A program made the position numbers and the translations under genes. This document shows positions 49,207-57,273 of a stretch of DNA of 64,000 nucleotides, piece by piece; position 1 is the stretch's first letter; the number at the start of each line of letters is the position of its first letter. The stretch spans positions 533,911 through 597,910 of the forward strand of contig JAEUKH010000029.1 in assembly GCA_016792845.1 (NCBI GenBank). Direction: 5' to 3'. The stretch is from Myxococcales bacterium (lineage in GTDB: Bacteria > Myxococcota_A > Polyangia > Polyangiales > Ga0077539). The notes under the pieces are model-generated. The model saw only the letters and a program-made list of their open reading frames with translations, had not been told where the DNA came from and did no database searches.

Positions 49207-49965
49207 GTGACTCGGCACCGCACCCCGACCTTGGCCCTCGCGACGCTCTTTTTCTCACTCCCCGCCGCGCTCTACGCCCAGGTGACGCCCTCGGCCCCAG
49301 AGCGGGTCATCCGTGTCGAGCCCGCGGTGCTGACCCTTGAGCTGCCCTACGAGCGGCGCGCCTGGCGCGACCCCAATCGCATCTCGCACCTCGTCGTGAG
49401 CGCCCAACTCGGCGTGCTCAACCAGGCCACCACGGGCACCGTGGCCGACTACGGCTATGACACCGGCACCGCCCCCTCGGTGGGGCTCCGGGGGCGCTAT
49501 TGGTGGCCCATCACGGGCTGCTCGTGCGGCATGGGGCACGGGCTCGACGCGTCGGTGAGCTACGCCAACGGGCCGACCCTCGGGGCGCTCCATTCGGGGG
49601 CCTGGGAGCGGGTGGTCGCCGACCTCGGGTACTCGTACAGGGTAGAGTTTCCGTGTATGCGTCGGGCCGACCGACGGGTGTACCTCTCGGGGGTGCTCGG
49701 GCTCTCGTTTCAGCACGCCAACGCGGGCCTCGGCGACGTCAGCCGTGACAACGCGGCGGGGCTGAACGTCCGCGAATCAGCGGCCCGCGCGTACGATCAC
49801 GCGAGCCTCGGGTGGCGCCTCGGCGGCGACCTTGAGATGTACCGCGGCCGCACCGTCTACGGCTTCGGCGTCGACCTCCGGAGCCTCCACGCCCTCTCGG
49901 GCGACCAGGCCCGCACCTTCATGCTCGGCGCCCACCTCAGCCTCGGGTGGGACTTCTGGATCTGA
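49207..49965 (+). CDS. Predicted outer-membrane beta-barrel protein
   Basis: 252 residues from GTG. A signal peptide (LALATLFFSLPAALYAQ) is followed by alternating hydrophobic/polar strands such as HLVVSAQLGVLN, SVGLRGRYWWPI, RVYLSGVLGLSFQHA and FMLGAHLSLGWDFWI. The aromatic end is compatible with a small outer-membrane barrel. Cys residues occur at SCGMGHG and PCMRRADRR. No family-specific motif. Divergent from the MATE gene (96-bp gap). Function unknown. Confidence 0.7.
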   Translation: MTRHRTPTLALATLFFSLPAALYAQVTPSAPERVIRVEPAVLTLELPYERRAWRDPNRISHLVVSAQLGVLNQATTGTVADYGYDTGTAPSVGLRGRYWWPITGCSCGMGHGLDASVSYANGPTLGALHSGAWERVVADLGYSYRVEFPCMRRADRRVYLSGVLGLSFQHANAGLGDVSRDNAAGLNVRESAARAYDHASLGWRLGGDLEMYRGRTVYGFGVDLRSLHALSGDQARTFMLGAHLSLGWDFWI

Positions 49966-49976
49966 GCCCGCACCGC

Positions 49977-50774
49977 TCACTCTCTCGCGACCGCGCGAAG
50001 GGTCTCGGCCACCGCCGGGTCGAGCCCCGCGGGGGCCTCGGCGCGCTGTGCAGGGCGGCCCACCAGCGCGCGGTAGAGCACACACGCGGCGAGGTAGCTC
50101 CCGGCGAGGCTCGGGTGGCTGCCGTCAGGGTCGTAGAGCCCCAAACCAGGCCGCGCCGTGAGGGCCGACTGCCACCGCGCCCCCACCCGCGCGACGCCGG
50201 CCCCGGTGGTCATCGCGCTGCGTAGATAGGCCTCGTCGAGCCGCGCGCTCATCGCCGCGGCGTCGCCCCCCGACCAGGCCTGGGCGTACACCGCGTCGCC
50301 CTCGCGCCGCGCCCAGGTGCCGAAATACACCGTGCGCGCGCCCGCCGCCTGGGCCGCTTCGGTAAAGCGCCGCGCGTACGCGTGAAAATTGGCATAGCCC
50401 ACCAAGGGCTCGACGCTCTGCCCCTGGAGCACCAGCGCGTCAACACCACCCGCGCTGAGCCGCTCGCCCCGCATCGCCGCCCAGTGACGCTCAAGGGTCG
50501 CGCCGCCCTCGGTGAGGGCCTCGACCTCAAGCCGCGGCGGCCCCTCAGCGGCCGAGAGCCCGCGCAGGAGCTGCGGCAGGTCGTTGTAGAAGACGTAGCT
50601 GTTGCCGATCACCAGCACCCGCAACACCGCAGGGCCCGCGTCGAGAGAAGACGGCGCGTCGACGATGTTGACAGTGTGAACATCGGTCGGCGGCCCCGCG
50701 TCGAGGGGCGGCGGCGGGGCGGCGTCGGTGCAGGCGAGGGCGAGGGCCGCCGAGAGGAGCGAGGCGCGGAGCAT
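49977..50774 (-). CDS. SGNH/GDSL-hydrolase-like lipoprotein
   Basis: 265 residues from the ATG at 50774, with a lipobox LALAC; a GTG at 50801 is an alternative but lies inside direct repeats that may be an operator. Motifs: VLVIGNSYVFYNDLP (block I-like, Ser in GNS), a central DALVLQGQSVEPL, and DGSHPSLAGSYLAA near the C-terminus carrying the Asp and His expected for a catalytic dyad. SGNH enzymes are esterases or lipases; the substrate is unknown. Convergent with the barrel gene (11 bp between stops). Confidence 0.78.
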   Translation of the reverse strand: MLRASLLSAALALACTDAAPPPPLDAGPPTDVHTVNIVDAPSSLDAGPAVLRVLVIGNSYVFYNDLPQLLRGLSAAEGPPRLEVEALTEGGATLERHWAAMRGERLSAGGVDALVLQGQSVEPLVGYANFHAYARRFTEAAQAAGARTVYFGTWARREGDAVYAQAWSGGDAAAMSARLDEAYLRSAMTTGAGVARVGARWQSALTARPGLGLYDPDGSHPSLAGSYLAACVLYRALVGRPAQRAEAPAGLDPAVAETLRAVARE

Positions 50775-50795
50775 CGGGGCCGAGGGTAGCGCCGT

Positions 50796-50838
50796 CTTCA
50801 CACTTCTTCACAGAGTCACAAGAACGGCCTTCACAGAG
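50796..50838. promoter_or_regulatory. Three CTTCACA direct repeats, candidate operator
   Basis: CTTCACA occurs at 50796, 50806 and 50829 (the last two as CTTCACAGAG). The first two are spaced 10 bp, the usual half-site spacing for OmpR/PhoB-type regulators; the third is 23 bp further. They sit between the divergent SGNH gene and the Spy-like/two-component genes, one of which encodes an OmpR-type regulator. Confidence 0.5.
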
Positions 50839-50905
50839 CGTCGGCACTTTCTCTCTCGCGGCGCCCCCCACCGGGCGCCTCAACCGCCAGGAAGAAGGTA
50901 CCACC

Positions 50906-51481
50906 ATGATCGGATTTGTTGTCGGAACGCTCTGCCTCATCGCCCTCGTCAAGACCGTGCGCCGCGCCCGCTACGGCTATGGCTACGGAGGCTGCGGACG
51001 CGGGCTCCACGCTTCACACTGCGGCCCCATGGGAGGCCACTACGGCAGCCCCTGGGGCGGCGGCGAGGGCGGCCCCGGGCGCCCCCCGTACGGCGACCCG
51101 CGCTGGGCCGACGGAGGCTCGCTCCGCTTCATGCTGCGCCCGCTCTTTGAGCAGTTGCAGACCTCGCCCGGGCAAGAGCGGGTGATCATCGAGGCCGTCG
51201 AGACGATGCAGGCCCGCGGCCGCGAGGTGCGCGACGCGGTGCAGAGCACGGGGGCAGACTCGGCCCGCGCCTTCCGCGGAGAGCGCTTCGACGAGACCGC
51301 GATGGGCGAGGCCTTCGCGCGGCAAGATGCCACCCTTGAGACGGTGCAGAAGGCCTGGATCGACGCCCTCATGAAGGTGCACGAGGCCCTCGACGAGCGT
51401 CAGCGCCGCGCCCTCGCCGACCTGATGGAGCGCGGGGTCGGCTTCTTCGGTCGCTTCCGCGGGGCGCCCTACCGCTTCTGA
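50906..51481 (+). CDS. Spy/CpxP-like periplasmic stress or metal sensor
   Basis: 191 residues with an N-terminal hydrophobic helix (MIGFVVGTLCLIALVKTV) that may stay as an anchor. A Gly/Tyr/His/Cys-rich segment (YGYGYGGCG, HASHCGPMGGHYG) follows. A helical C-terminal domain (FEQLQTSPGQERVIIEAVETM ... MKVHEALDERQRRALADLMERG) has the pattern of Spy/CpxP/CnrX heavy-metal-resistance proteins. Encoded just ahead of a small membrane protein and a CpxRA-like two-component system. By analogy it could be a periplasmic chaperone or inhibitor of the kinase. The His/Cys segment suggests metal binding (inference). Confidence 0.75.
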   Translation: MIGFVVGTLCLIALVKTVRRARYGYGYGGCGRGLHASHCGPMGGHYGSPWGGGEGGPGRPPYGDPRWADGGSLRFMLRPLFEQLQTSPGQERVIIEAVETMQARGREVRDAVQSTGADSARAFRGERFDETAMGEAFARQDATLETVQKAWIDALMKVHEALDERQRRALADLMERGVGFFGRFRGAPYRF

Positions 51482-51542
51482 GCGCCCGCCACCCTTCACC
51501 GTGAGCCCACCCTTTGACGCCCTCTGACCTCGGAGAATGCCC

Positions 51543-51761
51543 ATGATTCGTCTCAAGATCGCCCTCCTCACGCTCGGCACCGTGCTCGGGTTCGCCAGCG
51601 GCTTCGCGAGCCTCGCGTGCCACCGTCACGCCCGCCGCGCAGACTTCGAGCGCCACGTCGCCGCGGTGTGCACCGAGGCCACCCGGGCCGAGCTCGCGCG
51701 ACACCCCGAGGGCGGCCCCCCCGCGCCGCCTCCGCGACACTTCGGGTACGGTCGCTGGTAG
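51543..51761 (+). CDS. Small membrane protein, 72 aa
   Basis: Start chosen at ATG 51543 because GGAG (51532-51535) is seven bases upstream; the ATG at 51537 would be only one base away. One hydrophobic segment (IALLTLGTVLGFASGFASLAC) could be a transmembrane helix or, with the Cys at its end, a weak lipoprotein signal. A basic His-containing stretch and a Pro-rich tail follow. Lies between the Spy-like and regulator genes, so it is probably part of the stress response. Function unknown. Confidence 0.6.
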   Translation: MIRLKIALLTLGTVLGFASGFASLACHRHARRADFERHVAAVCTEATRAELARHPEGGPPAPPPRHFGYGRW

Positions 51762-51818
51762 ACTCCGCGCCCCGATCGACCCCCCTCGACCCCTCAATGC
51801 GGGAGCCCCGCCGTCTCC

Positions 51819-52508
51819 ATGGCCCTGCGCGTACTCCACATCGACGACGACCAACGCTTCGCCGAGCTCGTCGCCAACTACCTCGCCCAGAACGGCGTCA
51901 CCGTGGAGTACGCGCCTGACGGCGGGCGCGGCCTCGCGGCCCTCGACGCCCAGCCCTTCGACGCCGTACTCCTCGACGTGATGATGCCCGGCCTCGACGG
52001 CCTCGAAGTGCTGCGCCGCATTCGCAACAAGCACAGCCTGCCGGTGATCATGCTCACGGCCCGGGGCGACGAGACCGACCGCGTGGTGGGGCTCGAAATC
52101 GGCGCCGACGACTACCTCGGCAAGCCCTTCTCGCCCCGCGAACTCCTCGCCCGATTGCGCGCCGTGCTGCGCCGCGCGGCTCCCGACGCGGTGGCGCAGC
52201 AGCTCGCCGTGGCCAACATCCGCGTCGACGTGGCCGGCCGCGAGGCCCGCGTCGAGGGGCAGCGGGTCGACCTCACGGGGCTCGAGTTCGACCTCCTGGT
52301 GGCCCTCATGCGCCGCGCCGGGCGGGTGATCTCGCGCGAGGCGCTCTTGACCGAGGCCGGCCGCGACGACGCCACGGTGGGCGAGCGCACCATCGACGTG
52401 CACGTCTCGCACCTGCGCCAGAAGCTCGGCGACGACCCAAAAAACCCTCGTAGAATCAAGACCATCCGTGGCGTCGGGTATGTGCTCGTGCGCGACGACG
52501 GAGCCTGA
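51819..52508 (+). CDS. OmpR/CpxR-type response regulator
   Basis: 229 residues. The receiver domain has acidic HIDDD at 7-11, the phosphoacceptor D53 in LLDVMMPG, Thr in MLTARG and Lys in GKPFSP. The winged-helix DNA-binding domain contains VDLTGLEFDLLVALM, GRVISREAL, ERTIDVHVSHLRQKLGDDP and IKTIRGVGYVL. The kinase gene follows after 5 bp. The CTTCACA repeats ~1 kb upstream are a possible binding site, which would make the operon self-regulated. Confidence 0.94.
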   Translation: MALRVLHIDDDQRFAELVANYLAQNGVTVEYAPDGGRGLAALDAQPFDAVLLDVMMPGLDGLEVLRRIRNKHSLPVIMLTARGDETDRVVGLEIGADDYLGKPFSPRELLARLRAVLRRAAPDAVAQQLAVANIRVDVAGREARVEGQRVDLTGLEFDLLVALMRRAGRVISREALLTEAGRDDATVGERTIDVHVSHLRQKLGDDPKNPRRIKTIRGVGYVLVRDDGA

Positions 52509-52513
52509 ACACC

Positions 52514-53968
52514 ATGCGCGCGCGGCCCCCCTGTGGCCCCTCGGGGCCCCCGACCGGTCTGCCAGAACACCACCCGTTTCGGCTCTTTGACAGACCACCC
52601 TGGGCGCACCCGGGGCATCACCCGTGGGCGCACCCAGGGGCCCGCGGGGGGCCCGACTGGCACCCGTCGCGGCTGGCTTTCTTCGTGCGGGCCAAGCTCC
52701 ACCGGAGGCTCTTCGTGGCCTTCGCGTCGGCGATCTTGGTGACGGGCCTGGTGACCGGGCTCACCAGCGCGATGCTGAGCAGCCGCGGCCCGGCCTGGGC
52801 CACCGAGCGGCAGCGCATGGTGAGCTTCGCGGGAGAGAGCTTCGCCGCGGTGTGGCGCGACCCCGCGGGCCTCGAAGCGCTCGCCCAACGCACCGCCCGG
52901 ACCCTCGACGTCGACGTGGTGGTGCGAGACAAGCTGAGCCCGTGGCCGCGGGCCTGGGGCCCCCGAGGGCCCATCGAGGCGCCGGTCTGCGCGGCGGGCG
53001 CGTCGTTGAGGGCGCCGGTGCGGCTCGAAGCGCATCAAGGCGCCGTCGGGAGCGTCGAGCTCTGTCTGTCGCGGCACGGCCGCCCCCTCAGCGGGAGCCG
53101 CTTTCTCACCGTGCTCGGCCTCGCCCTGGTCGTACTGTGGACGATGGCCGGCAGGGTCTCGCGCCGCCTCGCGCGCCCTCTTGAGGAGCTCGTCGAAGTG
53201 GTCGAATCGATCGGCGCGGGCAAGCTCGAACGCCGCGCGCAGTCGACCCCCGAGCGCCACGGAGAGGTGGGCTACCTGGCCCTCGCGGTGAATGAAATGG
53301 CCGCCCGCATCGCGGCGCAGATGGCGGCGCAGCGCGAGCTCCTCGCGGCGGTCTCGCACGAGATCCGCTCGCCCCTCGCGCGGATGCGCTTCCAGCTAGA
53401 GACCCTCCGCGGCGCCTCGGCGAGAGACCAAGACCTCGACGAGCTCGACCGAGAACTCCAGAGCATCGACGCGCTGGTGGGCGACCTCCTGGCGAGCTCG
53501 CGCATCGATTTCGACGCCCTGGCGCCGAGCGAGATCGACGCGGTCAAGCTCGCGATTCGTGCGCTCGAGCGGGCCGAAGTCGACGCCTCGGTGCTGGCGC
53601 CCGAGGGCCCCGAGGCGCGGGTCAGGGTCGACGCCACGCTGGCCACCGTGGCGATCGCGAACCTGCTCTCGAACGCGCGCAAGCACGGTCAGCGGGTGGT
53701 GGCGCTGCGCATCGCGACCACCGACGCGCAGGTGGTCTTTCGCGTCGACGACGACGGGGCGGGCTTCGCAGAGGGCGAGGCCGCGCGGGCCTTTGAGCCC
53801 TTCTGGCGTGCCGACCGCGCGCGCAGCGAGGGGCGCCCGGGGGTGGGCCTCGGGCTCGCGCTGGTGCGCCGCATCGCCGAGGTTCACGGCGGCGCGGCGT
53901 GGGCCGAGAATCGCGCCGAGGGGCGCGGGGCGAGGGTGAGCGTGAGCTTCCCGCGGGTGTTGCCGTAG
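52514..53968 (+). CDS. CpxA-like sensor histidine kinase with His/Pro-rich N-terminus
   Basis: 484 residues. An unusual N-terminal cytoplasmic segment (~18-52) is rich in His, Pro and Trp (PEHHPF, PWAHPGHHPWAHPG, DWHPS). Two transmembrane helices (LFVAFASAILVTGLVTGL and FLTVLGLALVVLWTM) flank a short periplasmic domain. HAMP follows, then the dimerisation domain with SHEIRSPLARM (phospho-His), N box NLLSNARKHG, G1 DDGAGF and G2 GVGLGLALV. Partner of the upstream regulator. The periplasmic domain has two Cys (VCAAG, ELCLS) that could form a disulfide or redox switch. Confidence 0.92.
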   Translation: MRARPPCGPSGPPTGLPEHHPFRLFDRPPWAHPGHHPWAHPGARGGPDWHPSRLAFFVRAKLHRRLFVAFASAILVTGLVTGLTSAMLSSRGPAWATERQRMVSFAGESFAAVWRDPAGLEALAQRTARTLDVDVVVRDKLSPWPRAWGPRGPIEAPVCAAGASLRAPVRLEAHQGAVGSVELCLSRHGRPLSGSRFLTVLGLALVVLWTMAGRVSRRLARPLEELVEVVESIGAGKLERRAQSTPERHGEVGYLALAVNEMAARIAAQMAAQRELLAAVSHEIRSPLARMRFQLETLRGASARDQDLDELDRELQSIDALVGDLLASSRIDFDALAPSEIDAVKLAIRALERAEVDASVLAPEGPEARVRVDATLATVAIANLLSNARKHGQRVVALRIATTDAQVVFRVDDDGAGFAEGEAARAFEPFWRADRARSEGRPGVGLGLALVRRIAEVHGGAAWAENRAEGRGARVSVSFPRVLP

Positions 53969-54005
53969 GGGTGTGGTAGTGTGGCGCTCGGGAGCAAGAA
54001 CAGCG

Positions 54006-54371
54006 ATGGCAACGAGGTCACTTCTTTCGATGATGGTCGCGCTCACGGCGCTGGGGGTGGTGGGCTGCGGCACCGACGTCGATGCCCTCTTGCCCAAAGG
54101 GAGCTGCAACACCCCCTCGCAGTCGCGCTGCGTCGACTACACGGGCGAAGCCTGGCGTACGCCCAGCGCGGGGACGATGGCGTGCTCGGCGATGGGCTCC
54201 GGGTCGACCTACTCTGAGGGCGCGTGCGCCACGGCGAACCGCATCGGCTCGTGCACGGTGATGGGCGGCGGCGGCCAAGAGAGCATCATCCGTTTCTACG
54301 GCCCCACCTTGACGGCGCAGGCGGCGCAGGCGGGGTGCCAGCAGGCGGGCGGCGTCTTCAGCGCGAACTGA
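54006..54371 (+). CDS. Small Cys-containing lipoprotein, 121 aa
   Basis: Start chosen at ATG 54006 (GGAG 11 bases upstream). The signal ends at GVVGC. The mature part has several Cys (SCNTPSQSRC, MACSAMG, GACATANRIGSC, AGCQQAGG) that probably pair, within a small compact domain. It follows the histidine kinase by 37 bp and may be in the same transcript. A target or sensor of the envelope-stress system is possible. No family recognised. Confidence 0.68.
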   Translation: MATRSLLSMMVALTALGVVGCGTDVDALLPKGSCNTPSQSRCVDYTGEAWRTPSAGTMACSAMGSGSTYSEGACATANRIGSCTVMGGGGQESIIRFYGPTLTAQAAQAGCQQAGGVFSAN

Positions 54372-54423
54372 GTCGATTCTGCTTGTCAACGGTGGGTGCG
54401 TGCGATAGACCCACCGACCCAAC

Positions 54424-54497
54424 GCGCGATTAGCTCAGCTGGATAGAGCGTCGGTCTCCGAAGCCGAAGGTCACACGTTCGAATCGTGTATCGCGCG
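54424..54497 (+). tRNA. tRNA-Arg (anticodon CCG)
   Basis: Full cloverleaf: acceptor GCGCGAT pairs with ATCGCGC, D stem GCTC/GAGC, anticodon stem TCGGT/GCCGA with loop CTCCGAA (anticodon CCG, reading CGG), T arm ACACG-TTCGAAT-CGTGT and discriminator G. The 3' CCA is not encoded (CCG follows), so it must be added after transcription. Intact, with no sign of an integrated element at its 3' end. Confidence 0.96.
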
Positions 54498-54673
54498 CCG
54501 CAGTCATTGAAGGGGTTTTCGCAATCGGGTCGCTCGGGTCGTGACCCACAGATTGCGATCGGCGCAGGCCTTGTGCGCCCCTCCGCGGTCACGCTCGCCC
54601 TCGAAGCGCGTCGCCCTCGCGCGGTGTCACTTCCGCTGTGCATGGGCCGCCGTCGCTGTGTATCAGTCTAGCG

Positions 54674-55126
54674 ATGCACGAACCTGACGATGCGTACGAG
54701 GCCGTCGACGAAGAGCAGCTCTGGGCGCCGCTCAGGCCCGAGTCGCGCGAGGTCAAGACCTCGCTGATGCAGACCGCCATCATCGTGGCCTCGACTTGGG
54801 GCGAGATAGTCGAAGACGAGATCAACATCCTCTCGGCCATCGCCGACGAGTTCGGGTTCGACCAGGCCGCCGTCGACGCCCTCGCGCCCGAAGGCGAGGT
54901 GGTGCTCTCGGCCTTCGCGGTCACGCCCGCGACGGCGCCCGAGGCGCGCCGGGCCTGGCTCGCGATCCTCATCCATCTGGCCGTCGCCCGCGGGCGGGTG
55001 CACGCCCACGCCCTCGAAGTCATCGGCCACACCGGCGAGAAGCTCGGCTTCGCCGACGACGAGACCGCGCGGCTCATCACCGAGACCCTCGGCATCGAAG
55101 CGCCCGAGACCGCCGGCGAGGCCTGA
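54674..55126 (+). CDS. TerB-like domain protein, 150 aa
   Basis: Start chosen at ATG 54674. An all-helical protein; EIVEDEINILSAIADEFGFDQAAVDAL and RAWLAILIHLAVARGRVHAHALEVIGHTGEKLGF resemble TerB-like domains, which carry acidic residues and may bind metal. It is the second TerB-like sequence in the window, the first being fused to the acyl-CoA oxidase. Function unknown. Convergent with the FrnE-like gene (12 bp between stops). Confidence 0.72.
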   Translation: MHEPDDAYEAVDEEQLWAPLRPESREVKTSLMQTAIIVASTWGEIVEDEINILSAIADEFGFDQAAVDALAPEGEVVLSAFAVTPATAPEARRAWLAILIHLAVARGRVHAHALEVIGHTGEKLGFADDETARLITETLGIEAPETAGEA

Positions 55127-55138
55127 GCCCCGAGGCGC

Positions 55139-55780
55139 TCAGCCTTCGCCGAGCGCCTTCGCGATGCACTGCGCGAAGACCGCCGCGGGCTGCGCGCCCG
55201 AGACCGCGAAGCTGTCGTTGAAGATGAAGAAGGGCACAGCCCGAATGCCGTTCGCGCCCATCGCCTCGGCCTCGCGACGGGTCTCGTCGAGCGCCGCCGC
55301 GTCGCGCACGACCGCCAAGGCCTCGTCGCGGGCGAAACCGTGAGGGGTCGCGAGGTCGGCCAGCACCGCGTCGTCGCCGACGTCGAGGCCCTCTAGAAAA
55401 TACGCGCGAAAGAGCGCGTCGCTGAGCGCCCCTTGGGTGCCCCGGGGGCCCGCGCGGCGCAGCAGCGTGTGCGCCTTGAGCGTGTTCGGCGCCCGGGTCA
55501 CCTTCTTGAAATCGAGGTCGACCCCGACCTCCCGCGCGGCCGCCTCGACGCGACCGAACATCGACTCAGGGTCGACACCGTACTTCGCGCGGAGCCGCGC
55601 CCGCAGGTCGGCCCCCTCAGGCGGCGTGCTCGGGTCGAGCAAGAAGGGCAGCCATTGAACGTCGGCCTTGACCTCAGGGCGCGCCGCGAGCGCTTGGGTG
55701 AGCCGGGTGCTGCCGATCAAGCACCACGGGCACACCACGTCGCTCACCACCTCGATGCGGAGCGTCTTCGCGCCGCTCAA
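55139..55780 (-). CDS. FrnE/DsbA-family thiol oxidoreductase
   Basis: 213 residues. Thioredoxin fold with the redox pair CPWC (C17, C20) after VVSDVVCPWC, helical insertion (GFARDEALAVVRD) and cis-Pro region GIRAVPFFIFND. No signal peptide, so cytoplasmic like other FrnE-type 2-hydroxychromene-isomerase relatives. It starts with TTG overlapping the stop of the upstream gene as TTGA, so translation is coupled. Its substrate may be the Cys-cluster protein encoded just before it (inference). Confidence 0.9.
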   Translation of the reverse strand: MSGAKTLRIEVVSDVVCPWCLIGSTRLTQALAARPEVKADVQWLPFLLDPSTPPEGADLRARLRAKYGVDPESMFGRVEAAAREVGVDLDFKKVTRAPNTLKAHTLLRRAGPRGTQGALSDALFRAYFLEGLDVGDDAVLADLATPHGFARDEALAVVRDAAALDETRREAEAMGANGIRAVPFFIFNDSFAVSGAQPAAVFAQCIAKALGEG

Positions 55781-56406
55781 GGGTCACCGCCCTGACCCAC
55801 AAAATGGTCGTCTGTGTCTTTAAAGAGAATGTTGAAGGTCGTGAGGCTGCCGTAACACCCTGTGATGTACTGTTGAAGCGTCGCGCGCTCTTCGTCGCTC
55901 ATGCTCCGGGTGCTGTTGATCTTCTGCTCAAGCACCCGCAATTTGTCGCGCACCGCGACGACCTTGCGGAAGAAGACCTCGATGGGCACCTTCTTCTCCT
56001 GGGCGCCGGCCTTTGAGGGCTTAAGCACCAGTTCGCCGCCCCGAAAGCGGTCAGTAATGGCAGGGTCGCTGAGGCTCAGCTCTTCTTGCAAGACCTCGCG
56101 AAGCACCTTGCGGAACGTGGCTTCATCCATGTCTACCTCGATGTCGATGGGGGGGCGCGTCGCCGGCGCCTCGGGGGCGTGCCTCGGCTGGCTCCGGGCG
56201 GGCTTGTGAAGCCGTGCGGCGAGGGTGCCTTGCTGAACAAAGAGCGAGCAGCTCGACGTCTCGGGGCGCACCGGCGGGTACTGCCCGCCCTTGCACTCGC
56301 CCACCACCACGCCGCGGTTGGGGTCGAATCGTGGCGCTTGAAAATGAGCACATCGCCCGCACCGCCCAGAGAGCGCGTCGTCGGTCACAGCCCGGTCGTC
56401 TAGCAT
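55777..56406 (-). CDS. Uncharacterised Cys-cluster protein coupled to FrnE-like gene
   Basis: 209 residues from the ATG at 56406. The N-terminal region has a possible zinc or iron-sulfur cluster (CGRCAHF ... GECKGG ... SSCSLF, four to five Cys). The middle part is basic/Pro-rich. The C-terminus is helical and coiled-coil-like (TFRKVLREVLQEELSLSDP; KLRVLEQKINSTRSMSDEERATLQQY). It could be a regulatory or RNA/DNA-associated protein; no family recognised. Divergent from the PP2C gene (86-bp gap). Confidence 0.72.
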   Translation of the reverse strand: MLDDRAVTDDALSGRCGRCAHFQAPRFDPNRGVVVGECKGGQYPPVRPETSSCSLFVQQGTLAARLHKPARSQPRHAPEAPATRPPIDIEVDMDEATFRKVLREVLQEELSLSDPAITDRFRGGELVLKPSKAGAQEKKVPIEVFFRKVVAVRDKLRVLEQKINSTRSMSDEERATLQQYITGCYGSLTTFNILFKDTDDHFVGQGGDP

Positions 56407-56492
56407 GGGCGCGGCGGCGCCGTCACCGAATGCGCCAGTGGCGTACGCACGAGAGTTGACCTCGGCCGGGGTTGTTCGCGACAATCGGGGCG

Positions 56493-57269
56493 ATGGGCGA
56501 GCGCTTTCAGGTCGAGCACGCAGCACGCACCGACGTCGGTCGCAAACGGTCGCACAACGAAGACGCCTTCAATGTGGTGACCGAAGACCAGCTGTTCATG
56601 GTGGCCGACGGGATGGGCGGGCACAACGCCGGCGAGGTGGCGAGCGCCATGGCCGTCGAGCTGGTGAGCCAGTTCTTCGGTGACGCCCGCCGCGACCCGC
56701 CGGTGCTCTGGCCGTACAAGGTCAGCCACGATGAGAGCCACGACGCCGAGACCCTCGCCATCGCGGTGCAATACGCCAACCTGCGGATCTTCGAATCAGC
56801 CCGCGAGAACTCTGACCGGCGCGGCATGGGCACCACCTTCGTGGGGGCGCTCATCCGTCACAACGCGGCCTACGTCGCGCACGTCGGCGATTCGCGCGGC
56901 TATGTGGTGCGGGCCTCGGGGCCGATCGAGCCCCTCACCATTGATCACTCGTTGCTTGAAGAGTATCGCCGCACGCGGCCCGATCTCACCGAAGAGCAGC
57001 TGAAGAAGTTCCCTTACAAGAACGTGGTGACCCGCGCCTTGGGGATGAAGAGCGACGTCTGCGTCGAGCTGCACCGCCACGAGCTGCACGCGGGCGACAC
57101 CGTGGTGCTCTGCTGCGACGGCCTCACGGGCATGATCACCGACGAGCACATCGGCCGCATCGTGCGCGACACCCCCGACCTCAACGCGTGCTCGAAGGCC
57201 CTCATCGACGCCGCCAACGCCAACGGCGGCCTCGACAACATCACCGTCGTGCTCGCCCGCTTGAAGTGA
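56493..57269 (+). CDS. PP2C-type Ser/Thr protein phosphatase
   Basis: 258 residues from the ATG at 56493. All core motifs are present: GRKRSHNEDAF, MVADGMGGHNAGEVAS (metal-binding Asp), GMGTTFVGAL, AYVAHVGDSRGY, VVTRALG, VVLCCDGLTGMI and GGLDNITVV. Metal-dependent (Mn/Mg) dephosphorylation of phospho-Ser/Thr proteins in the cytoplasm. It presumably opposes Hanks-type kinases; the only kinase-like gene here, at 41.4 kb, looks catalytically dead, so the true partner is elsewhere. Confidence 0.95.
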   Translation: MGERFQVEHAARTDVGRKRSHNEDAFNVVTEDQLFMVADGMGGHNAGEVASAMAVELVSQFFGDARRDPPVLWPYKVSHDESHDAETLAIAVQYANLRIFESARENSDRRGMGTTFVGALIRHNAAYVAHVGDSRGYVVRASGPIEPLTIDHSLLEEYRRTRPDLTEEQLKKFPYKNVVTRALGMKSDVCVELHRHELHAGDTVVLCCDGLTGMITDEHIGRIVRDTPDLNACSKALIDAANANGGLDNITVVLARLK

Positions 57270-57273
57270 GCCC

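Noticed and set aside
54498..54673. Attachment site or integrated element after tRNA-Arg
   Set aside because: No repeat of the tRNA 3' end, no integrase and ordinary neighbouring genes. Only a short GGGTC/GACCC hairpin is seen.
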